64,000 nt of DNA from Chloroflexota bacterium (lineage in GTDB: Bacteria; Chloroflexota; Anaerolineae; Anaerolineales; Villigracilaceae). Each line of letters opens with the position of its first letter. Positions within the stretch are counted from its first letter, which is position 1. The stretch covers positions 124,001 to 188,000 of the forward strand of contig JAIOAQ010000001.1 of the NCBI GenBank assembly GCA_019873735.1, given 5' to 3'. A program made the translations under genes and the position numbers. The notes beneath the pieces are model-generated. The model was not told where the DNA came from, did not search any database, and worked only from the letters and a program-made list of their open reading frames with translations. Shown in pieces: positions 1 to 10,087 of this stretch.

Positions 1-1094
1 TCATACACCAATTGAACCGTCAACTTGGCACCGGTACATCCAAGCGGGTGCCCCAGGGCGATGGCGCCGCCGTTGACATTGGTGATTTCTGTATTCAGGT
101 CGAGTTCGCGGATGACCGCCAGCGACTGAGCGGCAAAGGCCTCGTTCAGTTCAATCAGATCAATCTGATTGAGGCTCAGGCCAGCCAGTTTTAGCGCCTT
201 TGGAATGGCCACAACCGGGCCTATGCCCATGATTTCGGGCGGCACGCCGCCCACCGCAAAGGCGACAAAACGCGCCAGCGGTTTGAGACCAAGCGCCTGC
301 GCCCGTTCTGCCGACATTACCACCACCCCCGCTGCCCCATCAGACATTTGGGATGAATTGCCTGCTGTCACCATGCCGCCTTCTTTAAAGGCCGGCTTGA
401 GTTTGGCAAGCGCTTCCAGGTTTGTGTCGGCGCGCGGCCCTTCATCGCGGCTGACGGTAAATTTCTTGACCGTCGGCTTTCCGTCCGCATCCAGTTCCTT
501 GATTTCTACGTCAATCGGCACCAGTTCGGGGTCAAACAGGCCCGAAGTGACCGCTTCGGAAGCGCGCTGATGCGAGCGCAGGGAAAAGGCATCCTGGTCC
601 TCGCGGCTGATTTTGTATTTGACGGCCACGTTCTCGGCAGTCAGGCCCATGTTGGTGTAGTAATGGGGCAATTCGGCGGCAAAGTAAGGGTTCACCGAAA
701 GTTTGTAGCCCATCATCGGCACCATAGTCATTGATTCAACGCCGCCAGCAATAGCGATGTCAATCTGGCCCGACATAATGGCGTAGGCCACATGGGCAAT
801 GGATTGCACGCCAGAGGAGCAATAGCGGTTGATTGTTTCGCCGGGGACGCTATCGGGCAAGCCGGCACGCAAGGCGACCATGCGCGCCATATTAAGGCCC
901 TGCTCCCCTTCTGGGAAGGCACAGCCGAGGACTACATCGTCCACCATGGCCGGTTCCAGGCCGGGAGTACGCTCCAGCAACGCCCGCACGACGGCTGCTG
1001 CCATTTCGTCTGGTCGGACGGTTGCCAGACCGCCGCGTTTGGCTTTTCCCACCGGCGTGCGCACAGCACTGACAATTACGGCTTCACGTGTCAT
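1..1094 (-). CDS. acetyl-CoA acyltransferase (thiolase), C-terminus cut off by the window edge
   Basis: Manual minus-strand translation from ATG at 1094: [22 protein letters not shown]...[35 protein letters not shown]...[17 protein letters not shown]; thiolase motifs. Missing from the ORF track because it runs off the edge. Confidence 0.95.
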   Translation of the reverse strand, partial: MTREAVIVSAVRTPVGKAKRGGLATVRPDEMAAAVVRALLERTPGLEPAMVDDVVLGCAFPEGEQGLNMARMVALRAGLPDSVPGETINRYCSSGVQSIAHVAYAIMSGQIDIAIAGGVESMTMVPMMGYKLSVNPYFAAELPHYYTNMGLTAENVAVKYKISREDQDAFSLRSHQRASEAVTSGLFDPELVPIDVEIKELDADGKPTVKKFTVSRDEGPRADTNLEALAKLKPAFKEGGMVTAGNSSQMSDGAAGVVVMSAERAQALGLKPLARFVAFAVGGVPPEIMGIGPVVAIPKALKLAGLSLNQIDLIELNEAFAAQSLAVIRELDLNTEITNVNGGAIALGHPLGCTGAKLTVQLVY

Positions 1095-1110
1095 GTTTCA
1101 CCTCCAAACT

Positions 1111-3507
1111 CTAATTGCGCAGCGGCTTGCCCGTCTGCAGGAGGGCAAACATGCGTTCGTGGGTCTTCTCTTCGCCACACAGCGAGAGGAAGGCTTCCCG
1201 CTCCAGGTCGAGGAAATACTGTTCGCTCACCCAGGTCGGGCGGGTCAGGTCGCCGCCGGTCATCACATGAGCCAGTTTTTTGGCGATCACTTCTTCGTAA
1301 GAGGTGATGTAGTTGCCTTCCTTGTACATCCAGGCGCCCACTTGCAGATTTGCCAGGGCATCGCGGCCGGCCGCATAAATCAATTCGGGCGCGGGAGGAT
1401 GATATCCGCTGGCCGCCATGTGCAGCGCCTCGCGCTTGGCCTCGGTCAGCAAATGGTCGCGGTTCAAAACAATCCGGTCGCTGGGGCCAAGAATGGCAAA
1501 CTGACGGGCTTCTTCGGCGCTGGTGGCCACCTTCGCCTGCCCGATCTGCTCAAACACTTTCATCAGGAAGGGAAAGACCTCGGCGTTAGGAACGCGCATG
1601 CCAGGGTTGACAATACGGCGGACCATTTCTTTCGTCCCGCCGCCGGCTGGGATGACGCCGGCGCCAATTTCCACCAGGCCAATGTAGGTTTCGGCAGCCG
1701 CCACCACCCGGCTGGCATGCATGGTCACTTCACAGCCGCCGCCCAGGGCCAGCCCCGCCGGAGCGACAACAATCGGCTTGGGGAAATAGCGCATGCGCAT
1801 GTTCATGTTTTGGAACTTGCGTACAACGGCATCAAGCATTTCCCACTGACCCGATTTGGCCGCCATGAGAATCATGGCCAGATTCGCCCCGGCGCTGAAG
1901 GGCTCGGTCTCGCCGCCGACCACCAGGCCAACAAATTCGCGGCTGACCCGATCCATGGCCTCGTTGAGCATGTTCATGATGTCATCGTCAATGGCATTCA
2001 TCTTTGTGCGGAACTCAACCAGGGCAACACCATCGCCAATGTCGTAGAGGGCCGCGCCGGCATTTTGGGAGATGACCTTCTTCGCCTGCCGAAGTTCAGA
2101 GAGGATGACCATGCCAGGACGAGACGGGAAGGCCACGTATTTCTTCTTGCTCACGTCATAGACGCCGACTTTGGTTTCGCCTTTGTAGTCATAAAAGGTC
2201 TCACAGCCGGCCGCCAGCATTTTCTCGACCCATTCGGCGGGGGCATAGCCTGCTTCTTTCATTGCCTTGACCGTCTCTCGGACGCCAAGCATGTCCCAAA
2301 TTTCAAACGGCCCGGCCTCGTGCATGAAGCCCCAGCGGATGGCATCGTCTATGGGTTTGGGCGTGTCGGCCACTTCAGGGATGATGACCGAGGCATACTG
2401 CAGCCCCTGGTAGGTCAGGGCGCGGACAAGTTCGGCCGCCCGGTCCGATTCGGCCAGCAGGACCTTGAGCCGATCGCCCAGTGTTTCCATATCCTTTGCC
2501 TTGCCAACCGACTCAAAACGCGGCTTGGTAGGCGGAACATGTTCCAGGGTTTGTAAATCGAGCGGCCAGAAATCCTTCTTACCATCCTCGGTGCGGACTT
2601 CTTTGTAGAAACCGATTTTGGTCTTGTTGCCCAACCAGCCACGTTCCACCATCGTATGGATGAGTTTGTTGGGCTTCTCGGCCTCCAGATAGGGCATAAT
2701 AAACTTGTCGTAAGGGAGAGCCTCTTTGAGGTTCGCGCCAACGTGCTCCCAGACATCCACGCCGACCAGATCAATCAGGCGGAAGGTAGCCGTTTTGGGA
2801 TGACCGATCAACGGGCCGGTGAGGGCATCCACCTCGTCCACCGTATAACCATTTTCGATAAAGTAGTTGAGCGCAAAAGCGCCGGTGCCAAACGCCACGC
2901 GGTTACCGATGAAGTTGGGGGTATCTTTGCACAGGACAATGCCCTTTCCCAGGCGGTATTCCCCAAACCAGGCCATGAACTCGACCACTTCGGGCAAGGT
3001 GTCAGCGGTTGGGATGATCTCCAGCAGTTTCAAGTAGCGGGGCGGGTTGAAGAAGTGGGTACCCAGGAAATGCTGTCTGAAGCCTTGCGAGCGGCCAGCA
3101 GCGATTTCCTTGATGGAGATGCCCGAGGTATTGGTGCTGACAATCGCCTCCGGTTTGCGGACGGCATCAATGCGCTCCATCAGGTTTTGTTTGATCTTCA
3201 GGTTTTCAACAACCGCCTCAACAATCCAATCTGCCTGAGCGACAGCGTCAAAATCATCTTCCAGATTGCCCAATTTGACCAGCGTGGCCAGGTCGGAAGA
3301 CATCAGATTGGCCGGGCGCGCTTTCAGGCAGCGATCCCACCCCTCGGTGACAATCTTGTTGCGGGCTGCCTTGTCGCCGACCGGCGCATCTTTGGGGACA
3401 ATGTCCAGCAGTGTGACCGGCACACCGGCATTGGCCAGGTGGGCGGCAAGCGCCGCGCCCATCGTCCCGGCGCCGATCACAACAGCAGAATTGATTTGAT
3501 ATTTCAT
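1111..3507 (-). CDS. 3-hydroxyacyl-CoA dehydrogenase / enoyl-CoA hydratase fusion (FadB/FadN-like)
   Basis: N-terminal Rossmann AVVIGAGTMGAALAAHLANAGVPVTLLDI; C-terminal crotonase-like GLALGGGCEVTMHASRVVAAAETYIGLVEIGAGVIPAGGGTKEM; 798 aa. Confidence 0.93.
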   Translation of the reverse strand: MKYQINSAVVIGAGTMGAALAAHLANAGVPVTLLDIVPKDAPVGDKAARNKIVTEGWDRCLKARPANLMSSDLATLVKLGNLEDDFDAVAQADWIVEAVVENLKIKQNLMERIDAVRKPEAIVSTNTSGISIKEIAAGRSQGFRQHFLGTHFFNPPRYLKLLEIIPTADTLPEVVEFMAWFGEYRLGKGIVLCKDTPNFIGNRVAFGTGAFALNYFIENGYTVDEVDALTGPLIGHPKTATFRLIDLVGVDVWEHVGANLKEALPYDKFIMPYLEAEKPNKLIHTMVERGWLGNKTKIGFYKEVRTEDGKKDFWPLDLQTLEHVPPTKPRFESVGKAKDMETLGDRLKVLLAESDRAAELVRALTYQGLQYASVIIPEVADTPKPIDDAIRWGFMHEAGPFEIWDMLGVRETVKAMKEAGYAPAEWVEKMLAAGCETFYDYKGETKVGVYDVSKKKYVAFPSRPGMVILSELRQAKKVISQNAGAALYDIGDGVALVEFRTKMNAIDDDIMNMLNEAMDRVSREFVGLVVGGETEPFSAGANLAMILMAAKSGQWEMLDAVVRKFQNMNMRMRYFPKPIVVAPAGLALGGGCEVTMHASRVVAAAETYIGLVEIGAGVIPAGGGTKEMVRRIVNPGMRVPNAEVFPFLMKVFEQIGQAKVATSAEEARQFAILGPSDRIVLNRDHLLTEAKREALHMAASGYHPPAPELIYAAGRDALANLQVGAWMYKEGNYITSYEEVIAKKLAHVMTGGDLTRPTWVSEQYFLDLEREAFLSLCGEEKTHERMFALLQTGKPLRN

Positions 3508-3516
3508 GGGAACTCC

Positions 3517-4749
3517 TTATCTCAACTCGCTGCTGCGGTAGCCAAGTAACTGGCGGGCTACCACCAGCCGGTTAATCTGGCCGGTTCCTTCGTAAATGTC
3601 GCTAATCTTGGCGTCGCGGAACCATTTCTCCAGCAAGTACTCGCGGCTATATCCAAGCGGTCCCATAATTTCGACCGCCTTCTGGGTGATGCGATTCACC
3701 ACATCTCCGGCGCGCACCTTGGCCATAGAAGACTCCAGCGAATTGGGCTTGCCATTGTCCATCATCCAGACTGCCTTAAGCACCAGCCACCAGGCGGAGC
3801 GTAGCATGACCTCCATGTCAATCACGTCTTTTTCAATGGCGGTCAACTTCTGGCGCGGCAAGCCATAGCGAATAGTGACGCCGCGTTCGGCAAGCATTTC
3901 CTTGAGCAATTCCAGCGTCGCCCGCGCCAAACCGATGGCCTGCGCCGCAACCAACGGGCGGGTGGCGTCAAAGGTAGCCATGGCGCCCTTGAAACCGGTG
4001 GTGGCTTTTTCGGTGACGACCTCTGGGCTGCCGAGAATATTTTCAAAGGGCACGCGGCAATCTTGCAAGACAATGCTGACGGTGTCGCTGGCGCGGATCC
4101 CAAGTTTGTGTTCCATGTTCGTCACCTGGCAGCCGGGAGTTCCGGCTTCGATGACAAATGGCCGCATGCCGGCGCGTCCGGCCGAGGGGTCAATGGTTGC
4201 CCAGACAACGATAAAGCCTTCTGAATCGATCAAGGCTTTATGACCGGCGGTGACAAAAATCTTCTCGCCGTTCAATACCCACTCGTTGGTTTCCTTGTCC
4301 AGCATGGCTGTGGTACGAATGGCGGCCGTATCCGAACCGCAGTGTGGCTCGGTCATGCACATGGCATCAAAGACCGGCTTTTCGCCGCGGAAACGCGCCA
4401 GGAAACGTTCCTTCTGTTCGGGGGTGCCGGTGGCCGAGACGGCTGCCGAGCCCAGCATGCCGCCAGGGGTGCAGAGGTACATGCCCGCATCGCCCCACGA
4501 CAGCATCTCCACCATCACGGCCAGCCGCTGAAAGGTAAAGCGCGGGCCTTCTTTCTTGGGTTCTCCTCCAGCCATTGAACTGCCGCCCATGGCTTTAGAA
4601 GCCGTGTGCATGAAGTTGATGTAATCCCAGGGAATCTCGTGTTCGTGCTCGTCGTAATAACGCGAGACCGGGCGCATCATGTTGACCGCCACCGTCTCAA
4701 TCACGTTGCGGATTCCGGCAATTTTTTCGGGAATTTCAAAGTCAATCAT
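3517..4749 (-). CDS. acyl-CoA dehydrogenase
   Basis: MTEPHCGSDTAAIRTTA and KWFRDAKISDIYEGTGQINRLVVARQLLG motifs. Confidence 0.93.
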   Translation of the reverse strand: MIDFEIPEKIAGIRNVIETVAVNMMRPVSRYYDEHEHEIPWDYINFMHTASKAMGGSSMAGGEPKKEGPRFTFQRLAVMVEMLSWGDAGMYLCTPGGMLGSAAVSATGTPEQKERFLARFRGEKPVFDAMCMTEPHCGSDTAAIRTTAMLDKETNEWVLNGEKIFVTAGHKALIDSEGFIVVWATIDPSAGRAGMRPFVIEAGTPGCQVTNMEHKLGIRASDTVSIVLQDCRVPFENILGSPEVVTEKATTGFKGAMATFDATRPLVAAQAIGLARATLELLKEMLAERGVTIRYGLPRQKLTAIEKDVIDMEVMLRSAWWLVLKAVWMMDNGKPNSLESSMAKVRAGDVVNRITQKAVEIMGPLGYSREYLLEKWFRDAKISDIYEGTGQINRLVVARQLLGYRSSELR

Positions 4750-4767
4750 CGCAAACCTCCTTTGGCG

Positions 4768-5853
4768 TTAGACCATGGCCAGGCCGGTAAACATTGCAAA
4801 GCCGCGCCCGTTGCGCATCCACAATTCAACCGGGTGATCTCGGATGTAGCCATGCCCGCCAAGAATCTGCACGGCGCGGTCGGTAACCATCATGGCCATA
4901 TCAATCGCCCCGGTCAAAGCAAGGTAGGCTGTCTGACCGGCGTCCTCTTTCTGGTTGTCAATTGCCCAGGCCGCCTCCCAAACCAGCAAGCGGATGGCTT
5001 CAATTTCGGTTGCCATTTCGGCCAGCATGAATGCAATCGCTTGTTTTTGGGCCACTTTGACGCCAAACACCTCGCGCTCTTTGGCATAGTCGCGAGAGTA
5101 TTCAAAAGCCGCCCGTGCCACACCAACCGCCATTGCCGCCACGGCCACGCGGCTGGCATCCAGAATCGGGGCAAAATCACCCGGCAAAAGATTGGCCTGC
5201 GGGACCCTCACCTGCTCCAGTTTGACGGTGTAGAAGGGCAAAGCATTCAGCCCCATCCACTTTTCCCGTTCGGCCCCGACCGTCAGGCCGGGCGCGCCCT
5301 TGGGCAGGATGAAGCCTTTGGTTTGATCCCCCAACTTTGCAAAGACAAGCATCTCCTCTGCTTGGGCTGCAAATGGGACAAAGGTCTTCTCGCCGGTGAT
5401 GACGTAATCGCCGCCATCGGCTTGGGCAACCGTCTTCAGATCGTTGGGGTCAAAGTCGAAGGCCGGCTCGATCAAGGCAGCCGTATAAGGCTTCCATTCC
5501 CCGGTGATGACGGCAGGCAGGTATTGCTGTTTCTGCTGCTCGCTGCCGGCCAGAAGAATGGGGAACGCAAACAGGCTAGGGGTCCCGATGGCGAGCGCCC
5601 CTGCCAGGTCTCCGTAAGCAAACTCTTCGGCAGCCAATGCACCGCTCAGTGCAGAACGTTCGCCAAACCCACCATAGGCCTCAGGGATAGAAGCATGCAG
5701 GATGCCCAGTTCCCAGCCTTTGTTGATCACCGGCAGAGGAAATTCTTTGCTTTCCTCGGCCTCATGGGCTACTTTTCGCAATTCGTCCAGGGCGTACCGC
5801 CTGGCCGTTTCGATCAGCAATCTTTGCTCATCTGATGGTTCAAAAGAATACAT
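4768..5853 (-). CDS. acyl-CoA dehydrogenase family protein
   Basis: ACAD fold signatures, e.g. DRAVQILGGHGYIRDHPVELWMRNGRGFAMFTGLAMV at the C-terminus. Confidence 0.9.
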   Translation of the reverse strand: MYSFEPSDEQRLLIETARRYALDELRKVAHEAEESKEFPLPVINKGWELGILHASIPEAYGGFGERSALSGALAAEEFAYGDLAGALAIGTPSLFAFPILLAGSEQQKQQYLPAVITGEWKPYTAALIEPAFDFDPNDLKTVAQADGGDYVITGEKTFVPFAAQAEEMLVFAKLGDQTKGFILPKGAPGLTVGAEREKWMGLNALPFYTVKLEQVRVPQANLLPGDFAPILDASRVAVAAMAVGVARAAFEYSRDYAKEREVFGVKVAQKQAIAFMLAEMATEIEAIRLLVWEAAWAIDNQKEDAGQTAYLALTGAIDMAMMVTDRAVQILGGHGYIRDHPVELWMRNGRGFAMFTGLAMV

Positions 5854-5883
5854 GGCTCCTCCTTGGCATGTGGTTGACCGCTT

Positions 5884-6957
5884 TCACGGTTTGAATAGCG
5901 CCACCGTCTTGATGACAGGGGCATCTATTTGCTGATAGCGGATGACAGATGGGCAATCTCCAGAATTCACCTCCTCCGGGTTAACCACGCGCACCAGCCC
6001 TCGGTGATAGAGATATTCGACATTTGCTCCCGCTTCTTCAAGCGCAAGCAGCAAGTTATAGCCATTTACCTCCCCAAAGAGTTGGCGCGAGACCTCGGTG
6101 ATGGTGCGCGGCTTAGAAAGGAATTCCAAAACTTTTTGCAAACGGGCGATGTGCAGTTGACGAATTTCATTCACACGCCCAGGCAAATCCAGAATGGGGT
6201 TGTTGTGACCGGGCAAGGTCAGCGAAACATCTCCGGCCCACTCCAAAAGCAAGGCAAGCGAGGCGCCGTAATGGCGCAAACCGGCCCAGTAGGTCAGCCT
6301 TTCGGGCCATTGGTGGGGAGAAATTTGCTCCAGGACATGATCGCCGCTGAAAAGGATATCGTGAAGCCGAATGACAACGTGACCCGGGCAATGTCCCGGC
6401 ACGTGCAGCATTTCAAACGGGCCGAGGCGCATTCCGGCGCTTTCATAAGTGAAATCTACCGTCACGGAATGAAAGAGCATTTTGTTGACTCGGTAGAGTT
6501 CCAGGACATTCTCGTGCTCTTCCTGCGGGAAACCGGCTTCGGTCAAATAGGCCTTGAGCCGCTTTTCGGCTAACGTCACCCGTTCCTCGTAACTGGTGAG
6601 GCTGCCCAGGTCAAGTTCATGGATGCCAATCAGGGCCCGGCTATGTTCTTTCAGGAAAGCCAGACCGCCAAAGTGGTCAATGTGTCCGTGGGTAATGAGG
6701 ATATGAGTCAGGTCTGAAAAGCGAATCTCGCGTCCGAGTGTACGGCTGGCCTGCTCAAAACCTTGTTCCAAATCGGCGTTTGAGTCTCCAAAGCCCGAAC
6801 CGGTGTCTATGAGGACAACGTAATTGTCCGCCACAACCAGGTAGGCGTAAACCCAGAAATTTGGAAAAGCCCTCATTGGAATGCGATAGACGTGCGCACC
6901 GCCTGCAGTTTCAAAGGCCGCAAAGGTATGAGGGATTTTGGTGGAAGGCGTATTCAT
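5884..6957 (-). CDS. MBL-fold metallo-hydrolase
   Basis: ITHGHIDHFGG (HxHxDH), HVPGHCPGHVVI, FSGDHVL, LTLPGHN. Confidence 0.9.
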   Translation of the reverse strand: MNTPSTKIPHTFAAFETAGGAHVYRIPMRAFPNFWVYAYLVVADNYVVLIDTGSGFGDSNADLEQGFEQASRTLGREIRFSDLTHILITHGHIDHFGGLAFLKEHSRALIGIHELDLGSLTSYEERVTLAEKRLKAYLTEAGFPQEEHENVLELYRVNKMLFHSVTVDFTYESAGMRLGPFEMLHVPGHCPGHVVIRLHDILFSGDHVLEQISPHQWPERLTYWAGLRHYGASLALLLEWAGDVSLTLPGHNNPILDLPGRVNEIRQLHIARLQKVLEFLSKPRTITEVSRQLFGEVNGYNLLLALEEAGANVEYLYHRGLVRVVNPEEVNSGDCPSVIRYQQIDAPVIKTVALFKP

Positions 6958-6960
6958 TTA

Positions 6961-7521
6961 CTAGACTCTTAAACCGTCTAAAAACAGGCTGGCAAACTGG
7001 TCAGAAATGGCTTCGATGGGAAGCGGCCCATCGGCACGGTACCAGGTAATGGTCCAGTTCATGGTGCCGAGTAAAAAGCGCGCGGCCTGGGCCGCGTCGG
7101 TTTGACGGAATACCCCCGCGGAAATACCATCCTGAATCAATTCGCGCCACAATTGTTCAAAACGATCGCGGCGCGGGATATGCCGTTGACGGTATTCCGG
7201 CTCAAGAGAGCGATGCTCTAAAAAAAGAACAATGGACAAATCGGGGTGTTCGGTCAGCGTGGCGAGATACACCCGCATCGCCTGACGCAGTTTCTCTTCA
7301 ACAGGTAATTCCTGCGAAAAAACGGCTGCAATGCGCTCGGTAAGCAAATTGAGCGCCTGCTCCAGAAGTTCAAACAAAATTTCCTGTTTGCTCGAAACGT
7401 GATGATACAGGCTGGCTTTTTGTAAATTAACCGCCTCGGCAATATCTTGCATCGAGGCGGCGTGAAACCCCTTCTGGCTCATGAGTTGAGCAGCAGCATC
7501 CAGAATTTGATTTCGATCCAT
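6961..7521 (-). CDS. TetR/AcrR family transcriptional regulator
   Basis: N-terminal HTH ILDAAAQLMSQKGFHAASMQDIAEAVNLQKASLYHHVSSKQEIL; first gene of the beta-oxidation gene run. Confidence 0.93.
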   Translation of the reverse strand: MDRNQILDAAAQLMSQKGFHAASMQDIAEAVNLQKASLYHHVSSKQEILFELLEQALNLLTERIAAVFSQELPVEEKLRQAMRVYLATLTEHPDLSIVLFLEHRSLEPEYRQRHIPRRDRFEQLWRELIQDGISAGVFRQTDAAQAARFLLGTMNWTITWYRADGPLPIEAISDQFASLFLDGLRV

Positions 7522-7529
7522 TTGAACTC

Positions 7530-7547
7530 CTACCGACCGGTCGGTAG
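7530..7547. promoter_or_regulatory. candidate TetR-family operator (perfect 18-bp palindrome)
   Basis: CTACCGACC|GGTCGGTAG, 9 bp upstream of the tetR start codon. Confidence 0.75.
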
Positions 7548-7632
7548 AATAAGAGTATCAAATTTCAGGATCAAAGTCAATGGGTTTTGGAATGAATCTG
7601 CTGCATTTTTTAGGTCACGTTTCAAACGCGAC

Positions 7633-8112
7633 CTACTTTGTGTTGATCAGACGCATCAGATCGCGCATGTGCAACAATTGATGCCCGTAGATGGATTCGA
7701 TAATCGTTTCCACGCTCGCTTCCCCCAGGACGGGATGCCTGCCCCGCCTGTCTAACTGGCTTTCATCCAAAGTCTTCACCCACTCAATCGTTTCCTGCCG
7801 GGCAAGTTGCAGCATTTCCAGCAGACTGGAGGCCGTTTGGCTCTCCAGCCGGGCCTGTTCTCCAGCGTTGAAGCGATCTATGTCCATCTCCAGGGGCGCG
7901 CCCGGGCCACCGGCAACAATTGACTGAACCAGAGCAAGCAGGTGTTTCTCCGATGAGACAAAATGCGCCAGGAGATGACGCACCTGCCAGATGGGTTCCT
8001 GATAGAGAATTTCCTGCCATTGTTCAGGAGTCAAGCGGGTAAAGAAGTCGAGGGTCTTCTGCAACCCCCGCTCCAGTTTGGCAACCAACGCATCCGTTCT
8101 CGGATTTGACAT
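7633..8112 (-). CDS. DinB-like domain protein
   Basis: Start taken at MSNPRTD (8112). DinB-like pattern: LTPEQWQEILYQEPIWQVRHLLAHFVSSEKHLLALV ... ESIYGHQLLHMRDLMRL. Confidence 0.6.
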   Translation of the reverse strand: MSNPRTDALVAKLERGLQKTLDFFTRLTPEQWQEILYQEPIWQVRHLLAHFVSSEKHLLALVQSIVAGGPGAPLEMDIDRFNAGEQARLESQTASSLLEMLQLARQETIEWVKTLDESQLDRRGRHPVLGEASVETIIESIYGHQLLHMRDLMRLINTK

Positions 8113-8255
8113 GACACAAATTTCCTTTCTGCTTTTGAGGCTCTCTGTCTGTGGGCTGTGACTTTGCCGAACCAAAAGCCTTGAACAAGGTGTTGCCTTC
8201 CAGCCATATCCTGACTGATGCCGGTGCCTGTCCTATGGCCACCGGCAAGCAACCC

Positions 8256-8286
8256 TGTAGGACAACTGCTTTGCAGTTGTCCTACA
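8256..8286. repeat. perfect hairpin, copy 1 of a dispersed element; contains the stop codon of the GH2 gene
   Basis: TGTAGGACAACTGC-TTT-GCAGTTGTCCTACA, 14-bp arms; near-identical copy at 25995-26025. Confidence 0.85.
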
Positions 8287-10087
8287 CGTTTTGCTTCGCA
8301 AAACTGCCGCCGTATTCGATCAGGACGGTGTGCAGGCGGCGCAGGGTCTCGGCGTCCATCTTCTCCACCTGGCGGTCGTAGGTCAGGTAGCCGTTGATTT
8401 CGATTTCCACGTCGGTCGTCTGGGTGTAGACCACGGCCGTCAGGCCGCGCCCAATGAGCGGACGGATTTCGTTCTCCAGCAGGTCGCGGTAGGCTGCCGT
8501 CAGGGAGGCGGAGTCGGGGTAGAAGCGGTAGCCGAATTTGCGTTCTTCATCCCAGACATGGCCGGGGATTTTCAGGCTGTAGCCGCCGGTCTCCGAGATG
8601 ACGAAGGCGCGCCGGTCGGGTTTGGGCGCTTTGAGACGGGTGAAGTAGATGTGGCGGCTGAGGAAGTCGCCGCCGCCCTGGTCGAACCAGCCGGAGGCGT
8701 GATCCACCAGGCGGGTGGGGTCGCAGGCTTTGACCCACCCGGCGATTTCCCTGGCGTGGAATTGCCCCCAGGATTCGTTGAACGGCACCCAGGCGGCGAT
8801 GCAGGGGGCGTTGTAGAGATGGTCAATCATCTCTTTCAGTTCGGCCCGGTACCGGTCGCGGTTTTCCTGCTCGGCCCGCCCAAAGCGCTTGAGATGGCGG
8901 GTGTCGTCGCGCCGGAGGCCGAACGTCAGGGCGAGGAAGGCGGTCACGTCGCCGTCTATCCGCCCGCCGTTGGGCATATCCTGCCAGACGATCAGGCCGA
9001 GGCGGTCGCAGTGATAGTACCAGCGCAGCGGCTCGACCTTGACGTGCTTGCGGATGAAGTTACAGCCGATGCGGCGGGTGTACTCGATGTCGAAGAGCAT
9101 GGCTTCTTCGCCGGGCGGCGTGTAGAGGCCGTCGGGGAAGTAGCCCTGGTCGAGCGGGCCGTAGAGGAAGAGCGGCTCGTTGTTCAGGGCGAAGCGCAGG
9201 TGACCGTCCCGGTCGGGCAGCAGGCTGAACTTGCGCAGGGCGAAGTAGGAGGTCACCTCGTCGAGCAGGGTGTGGCCCTGCAGGAGGCGCAGGCGCAGGT
9301 CGTAGAGATGCGGATCGGCGGGGCTCCAGGGACGGGGGGCGGGAATCTCCAGTTGCAGGCGGCCGGCCGTGGGTCCGCTGGCCGAGGCGACCGGCTGGCC
9401 GCCGCTGGAGGCCTCTGCCCAAAGTTGGAGGGATTCTGCCGAAGCGGCGCCGCGCAGTTCCACTTCCACGGTCAGCGAGGCCTCGTCCAGGTTGGGGGTC
9501 AGTTTGAGCCGCTCGATGCTGATCTGCGGCACAACCTCCAGCCAGACGGTTTGCCAGATGCCGGAAACGGCCGTGTACCAGATGCTGCGCGGGCGCAACA
9601 CCTGTTTGCCGCGCTGCTGCAGGCCGGCGTCGGTCGGGTCGAGGACGGCAACCACCAGTTCGTTTTCGCCCGGCCGCAGGGCGGGGGTCAGGTCGAAGGT
9701 GAAGGGCAGGTAGCCGCCGACGTGTCCGCCGAGCGAAATGCCGTTGAGCCAGACTTCGCAGGCGTAATCCACCGCGCCGAAATGGAGCAGCAGGCGGGAG
9801 GGTTCGCCGCCGGCGAGGGGGTTCTCGAAGAAGCGGCGGTACCACAGGCGCTGATCGGGCCGCAGGGCGGTTTGAACGCCCGAAAGGAGCGATTCGAGCG
9901 GGAAGGGCACCAGGATTTTGCCGGCGTAGGCCTGCGGGGCGGGGGACTCGGCGGGCAGGAGGGCGTAGTCCCACAGGCCGTTCAGGTTCAGCCAGCGGCC
10001 ATCGGGGCGCACCATCTGCGGGCGGGGATGCTCCGGCAGCGGGCAGGGCAGGGAGGGGGTCCAGGGCGTGCGCAGGGGGGCGGTCAT
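8282..10087 (-). CDS. glycoside hydrolase family 2 protein (beta-galactosidase/glucuronidase-like)
   Basis: Start set at MTAPLRTPWTPSLP (10087). RPDGRWLNLNGLWDYAL, YRRFFENP, LLHFGAVDYACEVWLNGISLGGHVGGYLPF, CNFIRKHVKVEPLRWYYHCDRLGLIVWQDMPNG. Confidence 0.92.
   Translation of the reverse strand: MTAPLRTPWTPSLPCPLPEHPRPQMVRPDGRWLNLNGLWDYALLPAESPAPQAYAGKILVPFPLESLLSGVQTALRPDQRLWYRRFFENPLAGGEPSRLLLHFGAVDYACEVWLNGISLGGHVGGYLPFTFDLTPALRPGENELVVAVLDPTDAGLQQRGKQVLRPRSIWYTAVSGIWQTVWLEVVPQISIERLKLTPNLDEASLTVEVELRGAASAESLQLWAEASSGGQPVASASGPTAGRLQLEIPAPRPWSPADPHLYDLRLRLLQGHTLLDEVTSYFALRKFSLLPDRDGHLRFALNNEPLFLYGPLDQGYFPDGLYTPPGEEAMLFDIEYTRRIGCNFIRKHVKVEPLRWYYHCDRLGLIVWQDMPNGGRIDGDVTAFLALTFGLRRDDTRHLKRFGRAEQENRDRYRAELKEMIDHLYNAPCIAAWVPFNESWGQFHAREIAGWVKACDPTRLVDHASGWFDQGGGDFLSRHIYFTRLKAPKPDRRAFVISETGGYSLKIPGHVWDEERKFGYRFYPDSASLTAAYRDLLENEIRPLIGRGLTAVVYTQTTDVEIEINGYLTYDRQVEKMDAETLRRLHTVLIEYGGSFAKQNV

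Noticed and set aside
829-2556. 575-aa + strand ORF
   Set aside because: Antisense to the clear FadB/FadN-like gene; no domain-like content, produced by high-GC codon bias.
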